Part shown: positions 1-6,930 of the stretch, piece after piece
How the letters are laid out: every line of letters starts with the position of its first letter
Position numbering within the stretch: the stretch's first letter is position 1
Assembly (NCBI RefSeq): GCF_000423945.1
Contig: NZ_AUIY01000008.1
Coordinates: 124,001-188,000, forward strand
Origin: Butyrivibrio sp. XPD2002
Lineage (GTDB): Bacteria > Bacillota > Clostridia > Lachnospirales > Lachnospiraceae
DNA: 64,000 nt
Direction: 5' to 3'
Notes under the pieces: model-generated
Told to the model about the DNA's origin: nothing
Databases searched by the model: none
Seen by the model: the letters and a program-made list of their open reading frames with translations, nothing else
Translations under genes and position numbers: made by a program

Positions 1-206
1 GCCATCTCCTCATCATCCAGAACCTTAAAGGGATGGTTCTTAAATGGATGGAGATCCGATATAGAAATATCAACAACCTGTTCTCCCCCTTTATCAAACT
101 GTTCTTTGGCCTTATCGTCTCCCTGGCTATTATTCAGGCCATCCCCATCCGTCTTGAAAATGTCATCATAACTCGTAAGCTGAATGTTTCCGCGCAATTT
201 CTGCAT
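1..206 (-). CDS. parB: ParB-like partition protein, N-terminal part (cut by window edge)
   Basis: The reverse strand reads about 68 residues from an ATG at 206 to the window edge. The stretch SDLHPFKNHPFKVLDDEEM matches the ParB N-terminal box, and the same box occurs in the complete ParB at 27375-28283 (YPFENHPFRVVDDEKM). A strong ribosome binding site (GAAGGAGG) lies just upstream. The gene overlaps the end of parA by 41 bp, as the second parA/parB pair in this window also does, which suggests translational coupling. ParB proteins bind parS sites and work with ParA in plasmid segregation. Seen: sequence, start and overlap. Inferred: role in partition of the left-hand element. The catalytic CTPase and helix-turn-helix parts lie outside the window. 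Confidence 0.85.
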   Translation of the reverse strand, partial: MQKLRGNIQLTSYDDIFKTDGDGLNNSQGDDKAKEQFDKGGEQVVDISISDLHPFKNHPFKVLDDEEM

Positions 207-987
207 TTTTCAGCACCTCCTTCGTTAGCTGCCTGTATGCCACAGCCACTTTTCCCTTCGGATCATGCTTATAAATACTCTTTCCAGCTGCACTTATCTC
301 TGCAGCCCTCACTGAATGCGGAATCTCCGTAGCATAGACATTGATTTTTCCACCATAAACATTTCTCACAAGTTCACTGATTTGTTTGGAATAATTGGTT
401 CTCCCATCAACCATGGTAAGAAGAATGCCATCAATCTTCAGTCCCGGATTCATCTGCCTCTTCACCTTGTTTACAGTCTGAAGAAGCGCCTCCAGTCCTT
501 TTGCTGAAAGATACTGAGCCTGCATCGGAATAATCAGTTTATCTGCAGCTGTCATGGCATTTATGGTCAGCATTCCAAGTGATGGGCTGCAGTCCAACAG
601 AACAGCATCATAATTGTGTTTTACAGAATCGATATATTCCTTGAGGATTCTCTCCCTGCCCATGGCATTTACAAGTGACACCTCCATTCCGGCCAGAGAA
701 ATATTAGCAGGCATGAGATCCACACCTTCTGTATGATGGATTATTCCCTCACCCGGTTCTATCGGTATTTCCTGAAGAATATTTGCCATGATGTCTGTTA
801 TTGTCACCGGAATATCATCCGTCATTGGATATCCTAGGCTTATAGTCAGGGAACCCTGTGGATCCATATCAACCAGCAGAACCTTCTTGCCTTCATCAGC
901 CAGTCCGATCCCGATATTCTCTGCACTCTGGGTCTTCCCCGTTCCTCCCTTTTGATTTACTAGGGCGTATACTGTGCCTTTACTCAT
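166..987 (-). CDS. parA: ParA family partition ATPase (left element)
   Basis: A 273-residue soluble ATPase of the ParA/Soj (MinD-like) family, which moves plasmid DNA with ParB. The N-terminus has the deviant Walker A motif NQKGGTGKTQ, followed by the Walker A' region LLVDMDPQGS and a downstream LLDCSPSLG box. The chosen start MSKGTVYALV has AGGAG eight bases upstream; an upstream in-frame ATG would add 24 unlikely residues. It follows repA by 16 bp and overlaps parB, giving the order repA-parA-parB. A diverged paralogue is at 28246-29058, so the window holds two independent partition systems. Chromosomal Soj is the alternative, but the neighbouring RepA and DUF5688 genes argue for an element-borne system. 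Confidence 0.93.
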   Translation of the reverse strand: MSKGTVYALVNQKGGTGKTQSAENIGIGLADEGKKVLLVDMDPQGSLTISLGYPMTDDIPVTITDIMANILQEIPIEPGEGIIHHTEGVDLMPANISLAGMEVSLVNAMGRERILKEYIDSVKHNYDAVLLDCSPSLGMLTINAMTAADKLIIPMQAQYLSAKGLEALLQTVNKVKRQMNPGLKIDGILLTMVDGRTNYSKQISELVRNVYGGKINVYATEIPHSVRAAEISAAGKSIYKHDPKGKVAVAYRQLTKEVLKNAEIARKHSAYEL

Positions 988-1003
988 TTGTTTTTCTCCT
1001 AAA

Positions 1004-1957
1004 CTAAAAATCGCCCCTGTATAAGTCATGGTTAACCTGTGACTCATAGTGGGCGTCAATCGTTAATGGTGCGTTATAAAGTGCTGCTATCAGATACTGT
1101 CTTATATTTCGAATGTCATTAGTGACGGTCTTAAGTGAATCAATCACGTATGCAACATGCCTGTATTCAAGGTTTCTAAACTGATCTTTTACGAGCTCAG
1201 GTTTCTTCCTGGCTCCACCAATGATGTAATAATCAACATCATCGGATAGAACATCTACAATCAGGTTAGCCGTCTGATCAATAAGGTCTTTGCTATACGG
1301 GAATCGCTGCTTAAGAGTGTCAGCATCTATTTTCTCCATAACAGACTTTTTTAATTCTGTTATATCAGACATGTTATCTTCTCTTATCTCATCGCATCGT
1401 ATCTTATCTGCTCCATCCTCAGCCTTATATCCCGGAGGGTATATTCTGATGAGATTGGATGAGATAAGATTATTATTCTCAGTATTACTAAAATCAGTAT
1501 TATTAATCTCAGTATTATTACATTGCGATTTTCGCATTTCTTGAGATTCGATTTTCACATCCCTAGAAGTGCGATTTCCGCATGTCTTGGAATGCGATTT
1601 TGACATGTCTGAAAGAATTTTCTTCACATAAAGAAGTGCCGCCTTGCCCTGTCCCTGATAAGTCCTGTCAACAAGTCCAATATCGACTAACTGTTTCAAG
1701 GTTTTACCGGCTTTACCATTAGCACAGCCAATTGTCTTCTCGATTTCCTCTATCGTGTAGATAATATACACTCTTCCTTTTTCATCAAACCACTTATTAT
1801 CTGCGGATAGACTCATTCTATCGAGCAATAGGCCATACAGAATTTTCGCATCACTGCTTAATCTCTTAAACCTGTCATCTGTAAACAAAAGCTTTGGTAC
1901 CCTTATAAAACTAAAAAGATCAGCTTCCTGTCCGTAAAAATATTCAAAATCAGCCAT
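1004..1957 (-). CDS. repA: RepA_N-type replication initiator with DUF6017-like C-terminus (left element)
   Basis: A 317-residue protein with a RepA_N-like initiator domain at about residues 1-115 (FYGQEADLFSFIRVPKLLF, then SSDAKILYGLLLDRM). A low-complexity linker rich in Asn, Ser and Lys follows at about 120-190, then a C-terminal domain from about 210 to 317 ending YLIAALYNAPLTID...VNHDLY. That C-terminus matches the second RepA at 25994-26938 and is typical of DUF6017-containing initiators on Clostridia plasmids and conjugative elements. The linker is encoded by four 23-bp direct repeats that may form the origin. The gene lies between a Cys-rich protein and parA. Family assignment is by recognition of these motifs; replication of this element is inferred. 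Confidence 0.88.
   Translation of the reverse strand: MADFEYFYGQEADLFSFIRVPKLLFTDDRFKRLSSDAKILYGLLLDRMSLSADNKWFDEKGRVYIIYTIEEIEKTIGCANGKAGKTLKQLVDIGLVDRTYQGQGKAALLYVKKILSDMSKSHSKTCGNRTSRDVKIESQEMRKSQCNNTEINNTDFSNTENNNLISSNLIRIYPPGYKAEDGADKIRCDEIREDNMSDITELKKSVMEKIDADTLKQRFPYSKDLIDQTANLIVDVLSDDVDYYIIGGARKKPELVKDQFRNLEYRHVAYVIDSLKTVTNDIRNIRQYLIAALYNAPLTIDAHYESQVNHDLYRGDF
1524..1615 (-). repeat. Four 23-bp direct repeats (iterons) inside repA
   Basis: Related units start at 1524, 1547, 1570 and 1593, exactly 23 bp apart. Each has the shape TGCGATTTTnnCATnTCTnGA on the plus strand. RepA_N plasmids commonly carry their origin as repeats within the rep coding region, so this is a candidate origin of replication for the left element. 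The repA gene at 25994-26938 holds an equivalent array. Confidence 0.8.
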
Positions 1958-1963
1958 TTTAGA

Positions 1964-2173
1964 TTATTTCCCCTTTTCCTCAAGCATCTTACGTGTACAC
2001 CAGCCGATACACGGCTGGCCTACACTGTAAGGACAATTATCTTTACACTTAAAACGCGGTTTCTTCCTGGGCTTCACAAGGTAATAACAGACATCCCTTG
2101 TACATTCGCCCTTATTTGTGCCCCAGTAGCAGTATTTACAGCTCAAAGGCTTATCTTCCGCGTATTTATCCAT
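1964..2173 (-). CDS. Small cysteine-rich protein, unknown function
   Basis: A 69-residue protein with eight or more cysteines arranged in pairs (CKYC near residue 12, then GEC, DVC, FKC, DNC, QPC and GWC), so probable metal binding through a zinc-ribbon-like or Fe-S fold. Lys and Arg are abundant between the cysteines. Its ATG overlaps the stop of the DUF5688 gene (TAATG), and repA starts 6 bp after its end, so the three are probably co-translated. I do not recognise a named family. A 39-residue Cys-rich protein at 19517-19636 in the second element may be a distant counterpart. Confidence 0.7.
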   Translation of the reverse strand: MDKYAEDKPLSCKYCYWGTNKGECTRDVCYYLVKPRKKPRFKCKDNCPYSVGQPCIGWCTRKMLEEKGK

Positions 2174-3195
2174 TAGAGAGCTTCGCCTCCACGATCCTTG
2201 TGAGGCTTTGATATTCCTTTGGACTTTTCCTCCTTTGAAATATCAGCTTCCTTAGCAGCTACTCTGTCCTCGAACTTCTCTGCAAGTTCAAAAACTTTCT
2301 CATCTGCATCGTAGTGATAGACATTGTCTGTGAGCTGATCTTCGATATCCACTGTTGTGGCATTAACCTCTCTGACCATGTTCTCAAGACTCGCTGTATC
2401 GAATTTTCCATTATCAGGAATAATAAGGACCTCATGGATGCTGCTGGGCAAAATGAAAAAGCTTCCTCCAGCTCTTTCAGCAGCCTTATCCATGAAGTCC
2501 TGATAAGCAAGTACTCCTGCACCGTGAACATTTCCTTCCACGGATGCTACAAACATCTGCTCCTGCTCTGACGGGATATTGAGCCCCATCAACTCAAGGT
2601 CTTCAACACCCATCTGCTTTGCTAAAACCTCTGCCATACCCTCAATAACGAGAGGTCTGATTTCCGGTGCATTTTTAATTGCATCCTCATGAAGCTGATC
2701 TGCAGTGATACCGTAGTTCTCAAGCATCTGATTTGTCACGAGAATTGAGCTGCTTGAGCCCGAACCTGTATCCCCCAGAACAAATCTGTAAACAACTGCC
2801 ATATCCTCCATATCTCTGTGAGGCACGTTCTCAAGATTTGTCTTGTTTCTCTCAGCTGATACAACCTCAATCGCCAGCGTATTCTTCATCTTGTCGTAAT
2901 CTGTAATGGATGCAAGATCGAAATCGGGACGATTTTCGATAGCCTCTGCTGCAAGATCAGCAGATTTTGAAACGAGAACTCCGTAATCTGCACCATTCTC
3001 CAATTCCTTGTAGATATCTGTGAGATTAAGATTAACGCCGATGACGCTTCCCTCAGGTTTTACTGTAAGTGCCTCGTAGGTTGAATTCATCTTTTCGACT
3101 GTCCTGGCATCCACCTCGTACTCAATACCGTTTCTTCTCTCCAATGTGTCTTTTACATCGCTTGAAAAGTTTTCTTTGAAATCTTCGAAATTCAT
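2173..3195 (-). CDS. DUF5688 family protein
   Basis: A 340-residue soluble protein of the DUF5688 family, common on Clostridia conjugative elements and of unknown function. The start MNFEDFKENF was chosen because AGGAGG lies 6 bp upstream and it aligns with the start of the paralogue at 20952-22034. The two proteins share long blocks, for example VTNQMLENYGITADQLH and VREVNATTVD, and a charged Lys/Glu-rich tail. A hairpin with a T-run lies directly in the leader, so expression may be attenuated. It heads a probable DUF5688 - Cys-rich - repA - parA - parB operon. Family assignment is confident; function is not known. Confidence 0.85.
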   Translation of the reverse strand: MNFEDFKENFSSDVKDTLERRNGIEYEVDARTVEKMNSTYEALTVKPEGSVIGVNLNLTDIYKELENGADYGVLVSKSADLAAEAIENRPDFDLASITDYDKMKNTLAIEVVSAERNKTNLENVPHRDMEDMAVVYRFVLGDTGSGSSSSILVTNQMLENYGITADQLHEDAIKNAPEIRPLVIEGMAEVLAKQMGVEDLELMGLNIPSEQEQMFVASVEGNVHGAGVLAYQDFMDKAAERAGGSFFILPSSIHEVLIIPDNGKFDTASLENMVREVNATTVDIEDQLTDNVYHYDADEKVFELAEKFEDRVAAKEADISKEEKSKGISKPHKDRGGEAL

Positions 3196-3245
3196 CTTTT
3201 TCCTCCTGTGAAATGAAATAGTGGTTAAACCCGTTTTTCGGGCAA

Positions 3246-3283
3246 GAAAAAAGAGCAATTCTCCGAAGCTGGAAAATTGCTCT
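3246..3283 (-). terminator. Intrinsic terminator-like hairpin in the DUF5688 leader
   Basis: On the minus strand AGAGCAATT (3275-3283) pairs with AATTGCTCT (3252-3260), with a further CC/GG extension, followed by six T residues (3246-3251). It sits about 50 bp before the DUF5688 start codon, so it either ends an upstream transcript or acts as an attenuator. Confidence 0.7.
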
Positions 3284-3535
3284 ATGTAAAAATCACTATT
3301 AAATTCACAGGAGATCATCCTCTATTTTCGTTCACAAATTGTCTCATGAGTTCTCTGATAAAATTGGTCCGATTTTGGAGGATTTTCTCACTTTGTTAAC
3401 TGATAAAACCTTTTAAATATCACAGAATATCTGATTAACGAATGCACCCACGATCTAAAGTTCAATTTGAACGGGTGTAAATTGGGTGTGGTGACACCCC
3501 TCATGGTTACTGCATCCTCAGTATTTATCAATCTT
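3284..3535. other. Gene-free segment at the right end of the left element
   Basis: No convincing coding region on either strand. It contains a short inverted repeat GGGTGTGGTGACACCCC at about 3484-3500 and AT-rich sequence. Its position between the DUF5688 leader and the lysS-like att sequence fits an element end carrying promoter and recombination sites. Confidence 0.5.
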
Positions 3536-3565
3536 TTACTTGTCTAAGCTCTTAAGTGTCGGGAA
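3536..3565 (-). other. Candidate att site: duplicated lysS 3' end
   Basis: Read on the minus strand this segment encodes FPTLKSLDK followed by TAA. The intact lysS at 29886 ends FPTLKSSK. The 8-mer GTCGGGAA is identical at both places (3558-3565 and 29905-29912); beyond it the copies differ mainly at synonymous positions. This is the pattern expected when a tyrosine integrase inserts an element at the 3' end of lysS and a new 3' end replaces the old one. The integrase gene lies only 350 bp away. Confidence 0.65.
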
Positions 3566-3641
3566 AATCCTTACTGATTCTTCCATACCGTGTCTTAGCA
3601 TGTCATACACGTTCGTTTTAGAAAGGTCCCGGGACTGACTT

Positions 3642-3660
3642 TTATCCATAGCGCGTCGTA
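3642..3660. repeat. Candidate integrase arm-type repeat (left copy)
   Basis: TTATCCATAGCGCGTCGTA recurs in the same orientation at 29768-29786 with two mismatches. Both copies lie just inside the proposed ends of the 26-kb element. A shorter related sequence CATAGCGCGTC is at 29740-29750. Confidence 0.5.
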
Positions 3661-3749
3661 GAGTGTACCTTATCTGCTGTCCTTTTTGGTGCAGGACGTG
3701 CCCTCTTTGGACACCTATGGACAATCTCCATGATGGAGAACCCGATGAA

Positions 3750-3905
3750 TCATAATCGATATCTTTCAATATCTGCTGATGCACATTTCAGTTCGTTTAC
3801 ATCTCTGAACTTTGTACTAAACTCAGTATAATACTTCCTGGTCCATTTGTCATTACCTTTCCGTAAATTTTTAATCCAAATGACGCCTTCCATGTCCAAA
3901 GACAT
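3750..3905 (-). CDS. Small hypothetical protein next to the integrase
   Basis: A possible 51-residue protein (start MSLDMEGVIWIKNL, ending SADIERYRL), rich in Lys, Arg and aromatic residues. It starts 12 bp after the end of the integrase gene and could be co-transcribed with it. The ribosome binding site is weak, so this may instead be a remnant of a longer gene or a chance frame within the att region. Its reading has a protein-like composition, but I do not recognise a family. Confidence 0.3.
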   Translation of the reverse strand: MSLDMEGVIWIKNLRKGNDKWTRKYYTEFSTKFRDVNELKCASADIERYRL

Positions 3906-3916
3906 ACCTGTGTCAT

Positions 3917-5137
3917 TCAGATGATGATCTTGCCTTCAAGATTTGCCATTACTTCCTGCTTCTTTTCTCCGGTACATTCTGCATAAATGTCCATGGTTGT
4001 TGAGATGTCATGGTGGCCCATGATAGACTGGATGACTTTCAAGTTGGACTCATTCTCGCACAGCCTCGTGCAGAATGTATGTCTGAGATTGTGGGCTGAT
4101 ATCTGCGGTATCATAATAGGTTCTCTCTTCTCCTGCTTTGCTAGTCTTTCCTCCAGCTTGTTGGCATCATCTATGATGCTGTGGAGTGCGCGGTTGACTG
4201 CTCCTGCCATCTGTACGGTTCTGCTACCCGTGGAAAAGACAAATCCAGAATAGCCATCCACTTCTTCCTCGCAGAAACCGATGATCTTCTGGAACTCATA
4301 TTCCATAAGAAAAGCATCAAACACTTCCTGTACCATGGGAATTGTCCTCATTCCGGCGGCAGTCTTGGTTGTAGTCTCAATACGCTTTCTGCAGTCGCCC
4401 TCCTCATCAGGTCTGTCGCTAAGTGAATGGTTGACACTGATGATACGCTTCTCGAAATCAAGGTCATCCCAGGTAAGACCGAGGCATTCTCCTATTCTCA
4501 TCCCGGTTCCCAGAAGGATTGTGAAAATCGGAAGCCATCCGTGATATTTGCTGCTGGAGCGAAGGAAATCCATAAACTGCTTCTGCTCCGGAATAGAAAG
4601 GGCAAATCTCTTTTCCTTGATCCAGTACCTGCTGTGCTTTATCTCGTTCATTACCCCTTCTGTAGGATTGGTTCTGATAAGCCCGTCCCTTACTGCCATC
4701 TGGAAAGCAGGATGGAGCACCGTGTTCACGTGATCAACTGTGGTTGCCTTTAGTCCCTTGTCAATCATCAGGCCATAGTAGAACCTCTTGATATCTGAGT
4801 ACTTGATATCGACAATCTTACATTTTCCAATCCCCTCATCAATGTACTTGGCACTGTTCCTGTAAGCTCCTCTTGTAGATACCTTAAGGTCATACTTGGT
4901 AGCAAGGTAACTGTCAACCATATGGCTCACTTCGATCGTGCCTGCCTTATGAGGGTCGAGTCCATCCTCATAGTCGCGCAGAAGTTTTTTCTTGCGCTCC
5001 CTCATTCCAACCAGTGTCTTTGAATAGATCTGATGTCTTTTACCTGTGCGGTCTGTGTAGGCAAAGCAGTATCTGCCGTCTGCTCTCTGATACTCACCGC
5101 TATGCAGAACATATCCTCTATTATCTTTTCTTGGCAT
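3917..5137 (-). CDS. int: Tyrosine recombinase / phage-type integrase (Tn916 Int-like)
   Basis: A 406-residue site-specific recombinase. The start MPRKDNRGYV follows GGAGG by six bases; a longer frame would add 27 atypical residues. An N-terminal AP2-like arm-binding domain is followed by a SAM-like core-binding domain (about 65-160) and the catalytic domain. Catalytic residues visible are Arg214 in GTGMRIGE, His349 and Arg352 in HNLRH, His375/376 in GHHD and the nucleophile Tyr385 in MDIYAE. The set is complete, so the enzyme is probably active. It lies beside a duplicated lysS 3' end and downstream of a DUF6462 gene that could be its excisionase. It probably catalyses insertion and excision of the 26-kb element. 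Confidence 0.95.
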   Translation of the reverse strand: MPRKDNRGYVLHSGEYQRADGRYCFAYTDRTGKRHQIYSKTLVGMRERKKKLLRDYEDGLDPHKAGTIEVSHMVDSYLATKYDLKVSTRGAYRNSAKYIDEGIGKCKIVDIKYSDIKRFYYGLMIDKGLKATTVDHVNTVLHPAFQMAVRDGLIRTNPTEGVMNEIKHSRYWIKEKRFALSIPEQKQFMDFLRSSSKYHGWLPIFTILLGTGMRIGECLGLTWDDLDFEKRIISVNHSLSDRPDEEGDCRKRIETTTKTAAGMRTIPMVQEVFDAFLMEYEFQKIIGFCEEEVDGYSGFVFSTGSRTVQMAGAVNRALHSIIDDANKLEERLAKQEKREPIMIPQISAHNLRHTFCTRLCENESNLKVIQSIMGHHDISTTMDIYAECTGEKKQEVMANLEGKIII

Positions 5138-5302
5138 TTGATTCCTCCATTTATCTAATAAAAAGAGGAATAGCCGGTTCATAAGTTCATTATAATCCGT
5201 CATATTCCTCAGTTTCAATCCATATTTATCCTCTTAAAAATCCCAAAAACCGCATAAATGCTGCTATTTGGACTTGTGTGTATCTGTATGGATCCCTATG
5301 GA

Positions 5303-5536
5303 TTACTCATCATACTCACAATTATTTTCTATGTGATCATTTACCTTAATCGTATCGATCAGAACACGTCCCTTCACGTAATACCTTGCTTTTGCATCTT
5401 TAGCCAGCTCTTCTATAGAGTGTCTCCCCAGAGAATACAGAAGCATCGCCTCCTTGTAGGTTACGTATTTTTTCTGACCCGACATCACCAGTTCCCTCAG
5501 TTCTTTTTCCTCCAATTGCTTCCTCATCTTTGGCAT
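5303..5536 (-). CDS. DUF6462 family protein, probable excisionase/DNA-binding factor
   Basis: A 77-residue protein with the DUF6462 pattern KKYVTYKEAMLLYSLGRHSIEELAKDAKA, which looks like an excisionase-type winged helix. It precedes the integrase gene, the usual place for a recombination directionality factor. A GGAAGGAG ribosome binding site lies inside the end of the upstream reading frame, so the two genes overlap by 137 bp. A two-domain relative is at 29051-29530. The DUF6462 call is from motif recognition; the excisionase role is inferred from position. Confidence 0.8.
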   Translation of the reverse strand: MPKMRKQLEEKELRELVMSGQKKYVTYKEAMLLYSLGRHSIEELAKDAKARYYVKGRVLIDTIKVNDHIENNCEYDE

Positions 5537-6122
5537 TGCACAACTCCTTCCATCTTCTCATCTGTTTTCTTCTTGTATCTTCTATGAATTCTATTGCCTT
5601 TTTCTTTACCTTGCTGCGGTTGCGGTAAACCCTTGACTTGGCAGAGTCGTAATAGTTCTTGCTGTCATCCGCAATCTGCTGGAGATCTCTTTCTCCTGTA
5701 AGAAGGTCTTTGACTTCATTTCTCTGCTTTCTTGGAAGGATGACCATCGCATCATTGAGGTCCTTATAATCTGTCCTCATATCCTGAAGAGCCTGGATCT
5801 GGATGTCGTGCTTCATATCCTCATCCGCCCCCTTCATGGCATCATCAATGTTCCCATCCTGTATATCCTGTATCAGGGTCAGATTTCCTGTCGCCTCCAT
5901 GCAGGTCGGATCACTCTTCCCTGAGGTCTGGACCCTGATACCAAGATCTCCTCTTGCCTCTCTCCGGTTAAAAGCCTTCTCTTCCTTAATATCATCAAAG
6001 AGCCTTCCTTCAAACATATCCGCCAGCTCAAGAAAGTTATCATAGTGTTCAAATATGATATCGATCCTCTTGCCGTTGTCAGATTCCGCATAAATAAGTA
6101 GAAAATCATTTTCAGCCGCCAT
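5400..6122 (-). CDS. Putative HTH/sigma-like regulator of the integrase region
   Basis: A frame of about 240 residues starting MAAENDFLLI, preceded by an excellent AAAGGAGG site. Residues about 115-190 (ILPRKQRNEVKDLLTGERDLQQIADDSK region, then basic RNRSKVKKK) resemble region 4 of small sigma factors or an HTH regulator. The last 45 residues overlap the DUF6462 gene in another frame and look unlike a folded protein (Gly-rich), so the true end may be an ancestral shorter one extended by a frameshift. It heads the likely regulator - DUF6462 - int operon. Family uncertain. Confidence 0.6.
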   Translation of the reverse strand: MAAENDFLLIYAESDNGKRIDIIFEHYDNFLELADMFEGRLFDDIKEEKAFNRREARGDLGIRVQTSGKSDPTCMEATGNLTLIQDIQDGNIDDAMKGADEDMKHDIQIQALQDMRTDYKDLNDAMVILPRKQRNEVKDLLTGERDLQQIADDSKNYYDSAKSRVYRNRSKVKKKAIEFIEDTRRKQMRRWKELCNAKDEEAIGGKRTEGTGDVGSEKIRNLQGGDASVFSGETLYRRAG

Positions 6123-6179
6123 CTTTCCCTCCTTTGAAACGATGAAAACCAAAAGCAATATGTTGTTAGTCTTAAGACT

Positions 6180-6208
6180 CTTATATAATATAGTAGAAAC
6201 AGCTTCAA
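6180..6208 (-). promoter_or_regulatory. Promoter of the regulator-DUF6462-int operon
   Basis: On the minus strand TTGAAG (6203-6208), a 17-bp spacer and TATAAG (6180-6185). Just upstream, TTCAGACAT occurs twice in direct orientation (6221-6229 and 6242-6250), 21 bp apart, about two helical turns, which suits binding by a regulator. Confidence 0.55.
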
Positions 6209-6367
6209 AATCGTCCGATGTTCAGACATCATGTTCCGAGTTTCAGACATAATAAAAGCAGCCATTCAATGACTGCTTTCATCCTAAAAAACTCCCGACC
6301 AGATGTCGAGAGTTTATGGTATATCCAACTATAAGAACCAGTTAGGCAAGTTGATTTTCTAAGAAAG

Positions 6368-6526
6368 TTATGAGCGCCTTTTATCTTCAGGAACCCATGT
6401 ATGCCATGCTGGTGCTTTAGGCATCTCCTCCCCTGTGATCAGGGACTTGATCACACGTCTGTGGATGAAAAGACATCCACCAAAGAGTATTGCTACTACT
6501 GCCAATATTACATTTCCTGACTTCAT
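6368..6526 (-). CDS. Small single-pass membrane protein
   Basis: A 52-residue protein with an N-terminal membrane segment (VILAVVAILFGGCLFI, residues 6-21) and a short basic, Trp-containing cytoplasmic tail (APAWHTWVPEDKRRS). A strong AGGAGG site lies 6 bp before the ATG. It is not part of an obvious operon. A palindrome TGATAC-N9-GTATCA (6647-6667) lies upstream and shares TTTGATACA with the tetR/radical SAM intergenic region. No family recognised. Confidence 0.6.
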   Translation of the reverse strand: MKSGNVILAVVAILFGGCLFIHRRVIKSLITGEEMPKAPAWHTWVPEDKRRS

Positions 6527-6930
6527 CTTAAACCTCCTGCTGTTTATTTGTTCAATTGTTTTTCAATGCTTCACACTAAGGTATCCGGCTTCTCTGAAGG
6601 TATAAACCTTTCAGCTATATTTCCATCTTTATCAATTTAAACAATTTGATACAATATGATAGTATCACATTCAATTCTGAATTCAAGATATCTTTTTATT
6701 AATTCTTTGTTTATATTTACAAAGCATTAAGCTGCTTTTTACGGTAAATTTTCAGGGTAAACGCACACTTTTTAATAAATAAATTTTATCGAACTAAATG
6801 CACACAAAGCCAGAGTTTTTCAGCACTCTGGCTTATTTTTTATGCCCTTAACTTCACTGATTCAGGTGAATAATAGCTTCTGACAAATCCAGAGTATTAA
6901 GCCGTATTTTGGAAAAACGCATATCTATAA
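6527..6930. other. 404-bp AT-rich intergenic region
   Basis: No coding region found. It holds the palindrome TGATAC/GTATCA at 6647-6667 and a hairpin at 6807-6834 (AAGCCAGAGT pairing with ACTCTGGCTT, then TATTTTTT on the plus strand). The hairpin lies about 90 bp beyond the end of the radical SAM gene and may terminate it, although the T-run favours the plus strand. Confidence 0.55.
6807..6840 (+). terminator. Terminator-like hairpin
   Basis: A perfect 10-bp stem, AAGCCAGAGT (6807-6816) with ACTCTGGCTT (6825-6834), followed by a T-rich tract on the plus strand. No plus-strand gene is seen upstream, so it may be bidirectional and serve the radical SAM gene. Confidence 0.55.

Noticed and set aside
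33..332. Plus-strand open frame at the left edge
   Set aside because: It lies opposite the overlapping parA and parB coding sequences and has no recognisable domain or clear ribosome binding site.
3536..3784. 82-codon minus-strand frame ending in a lysS-like tail
   Set aside because: Only its last residues match lysS; the rest has no protein features, and it fits an att site with a displaced lysS end better than a gene.
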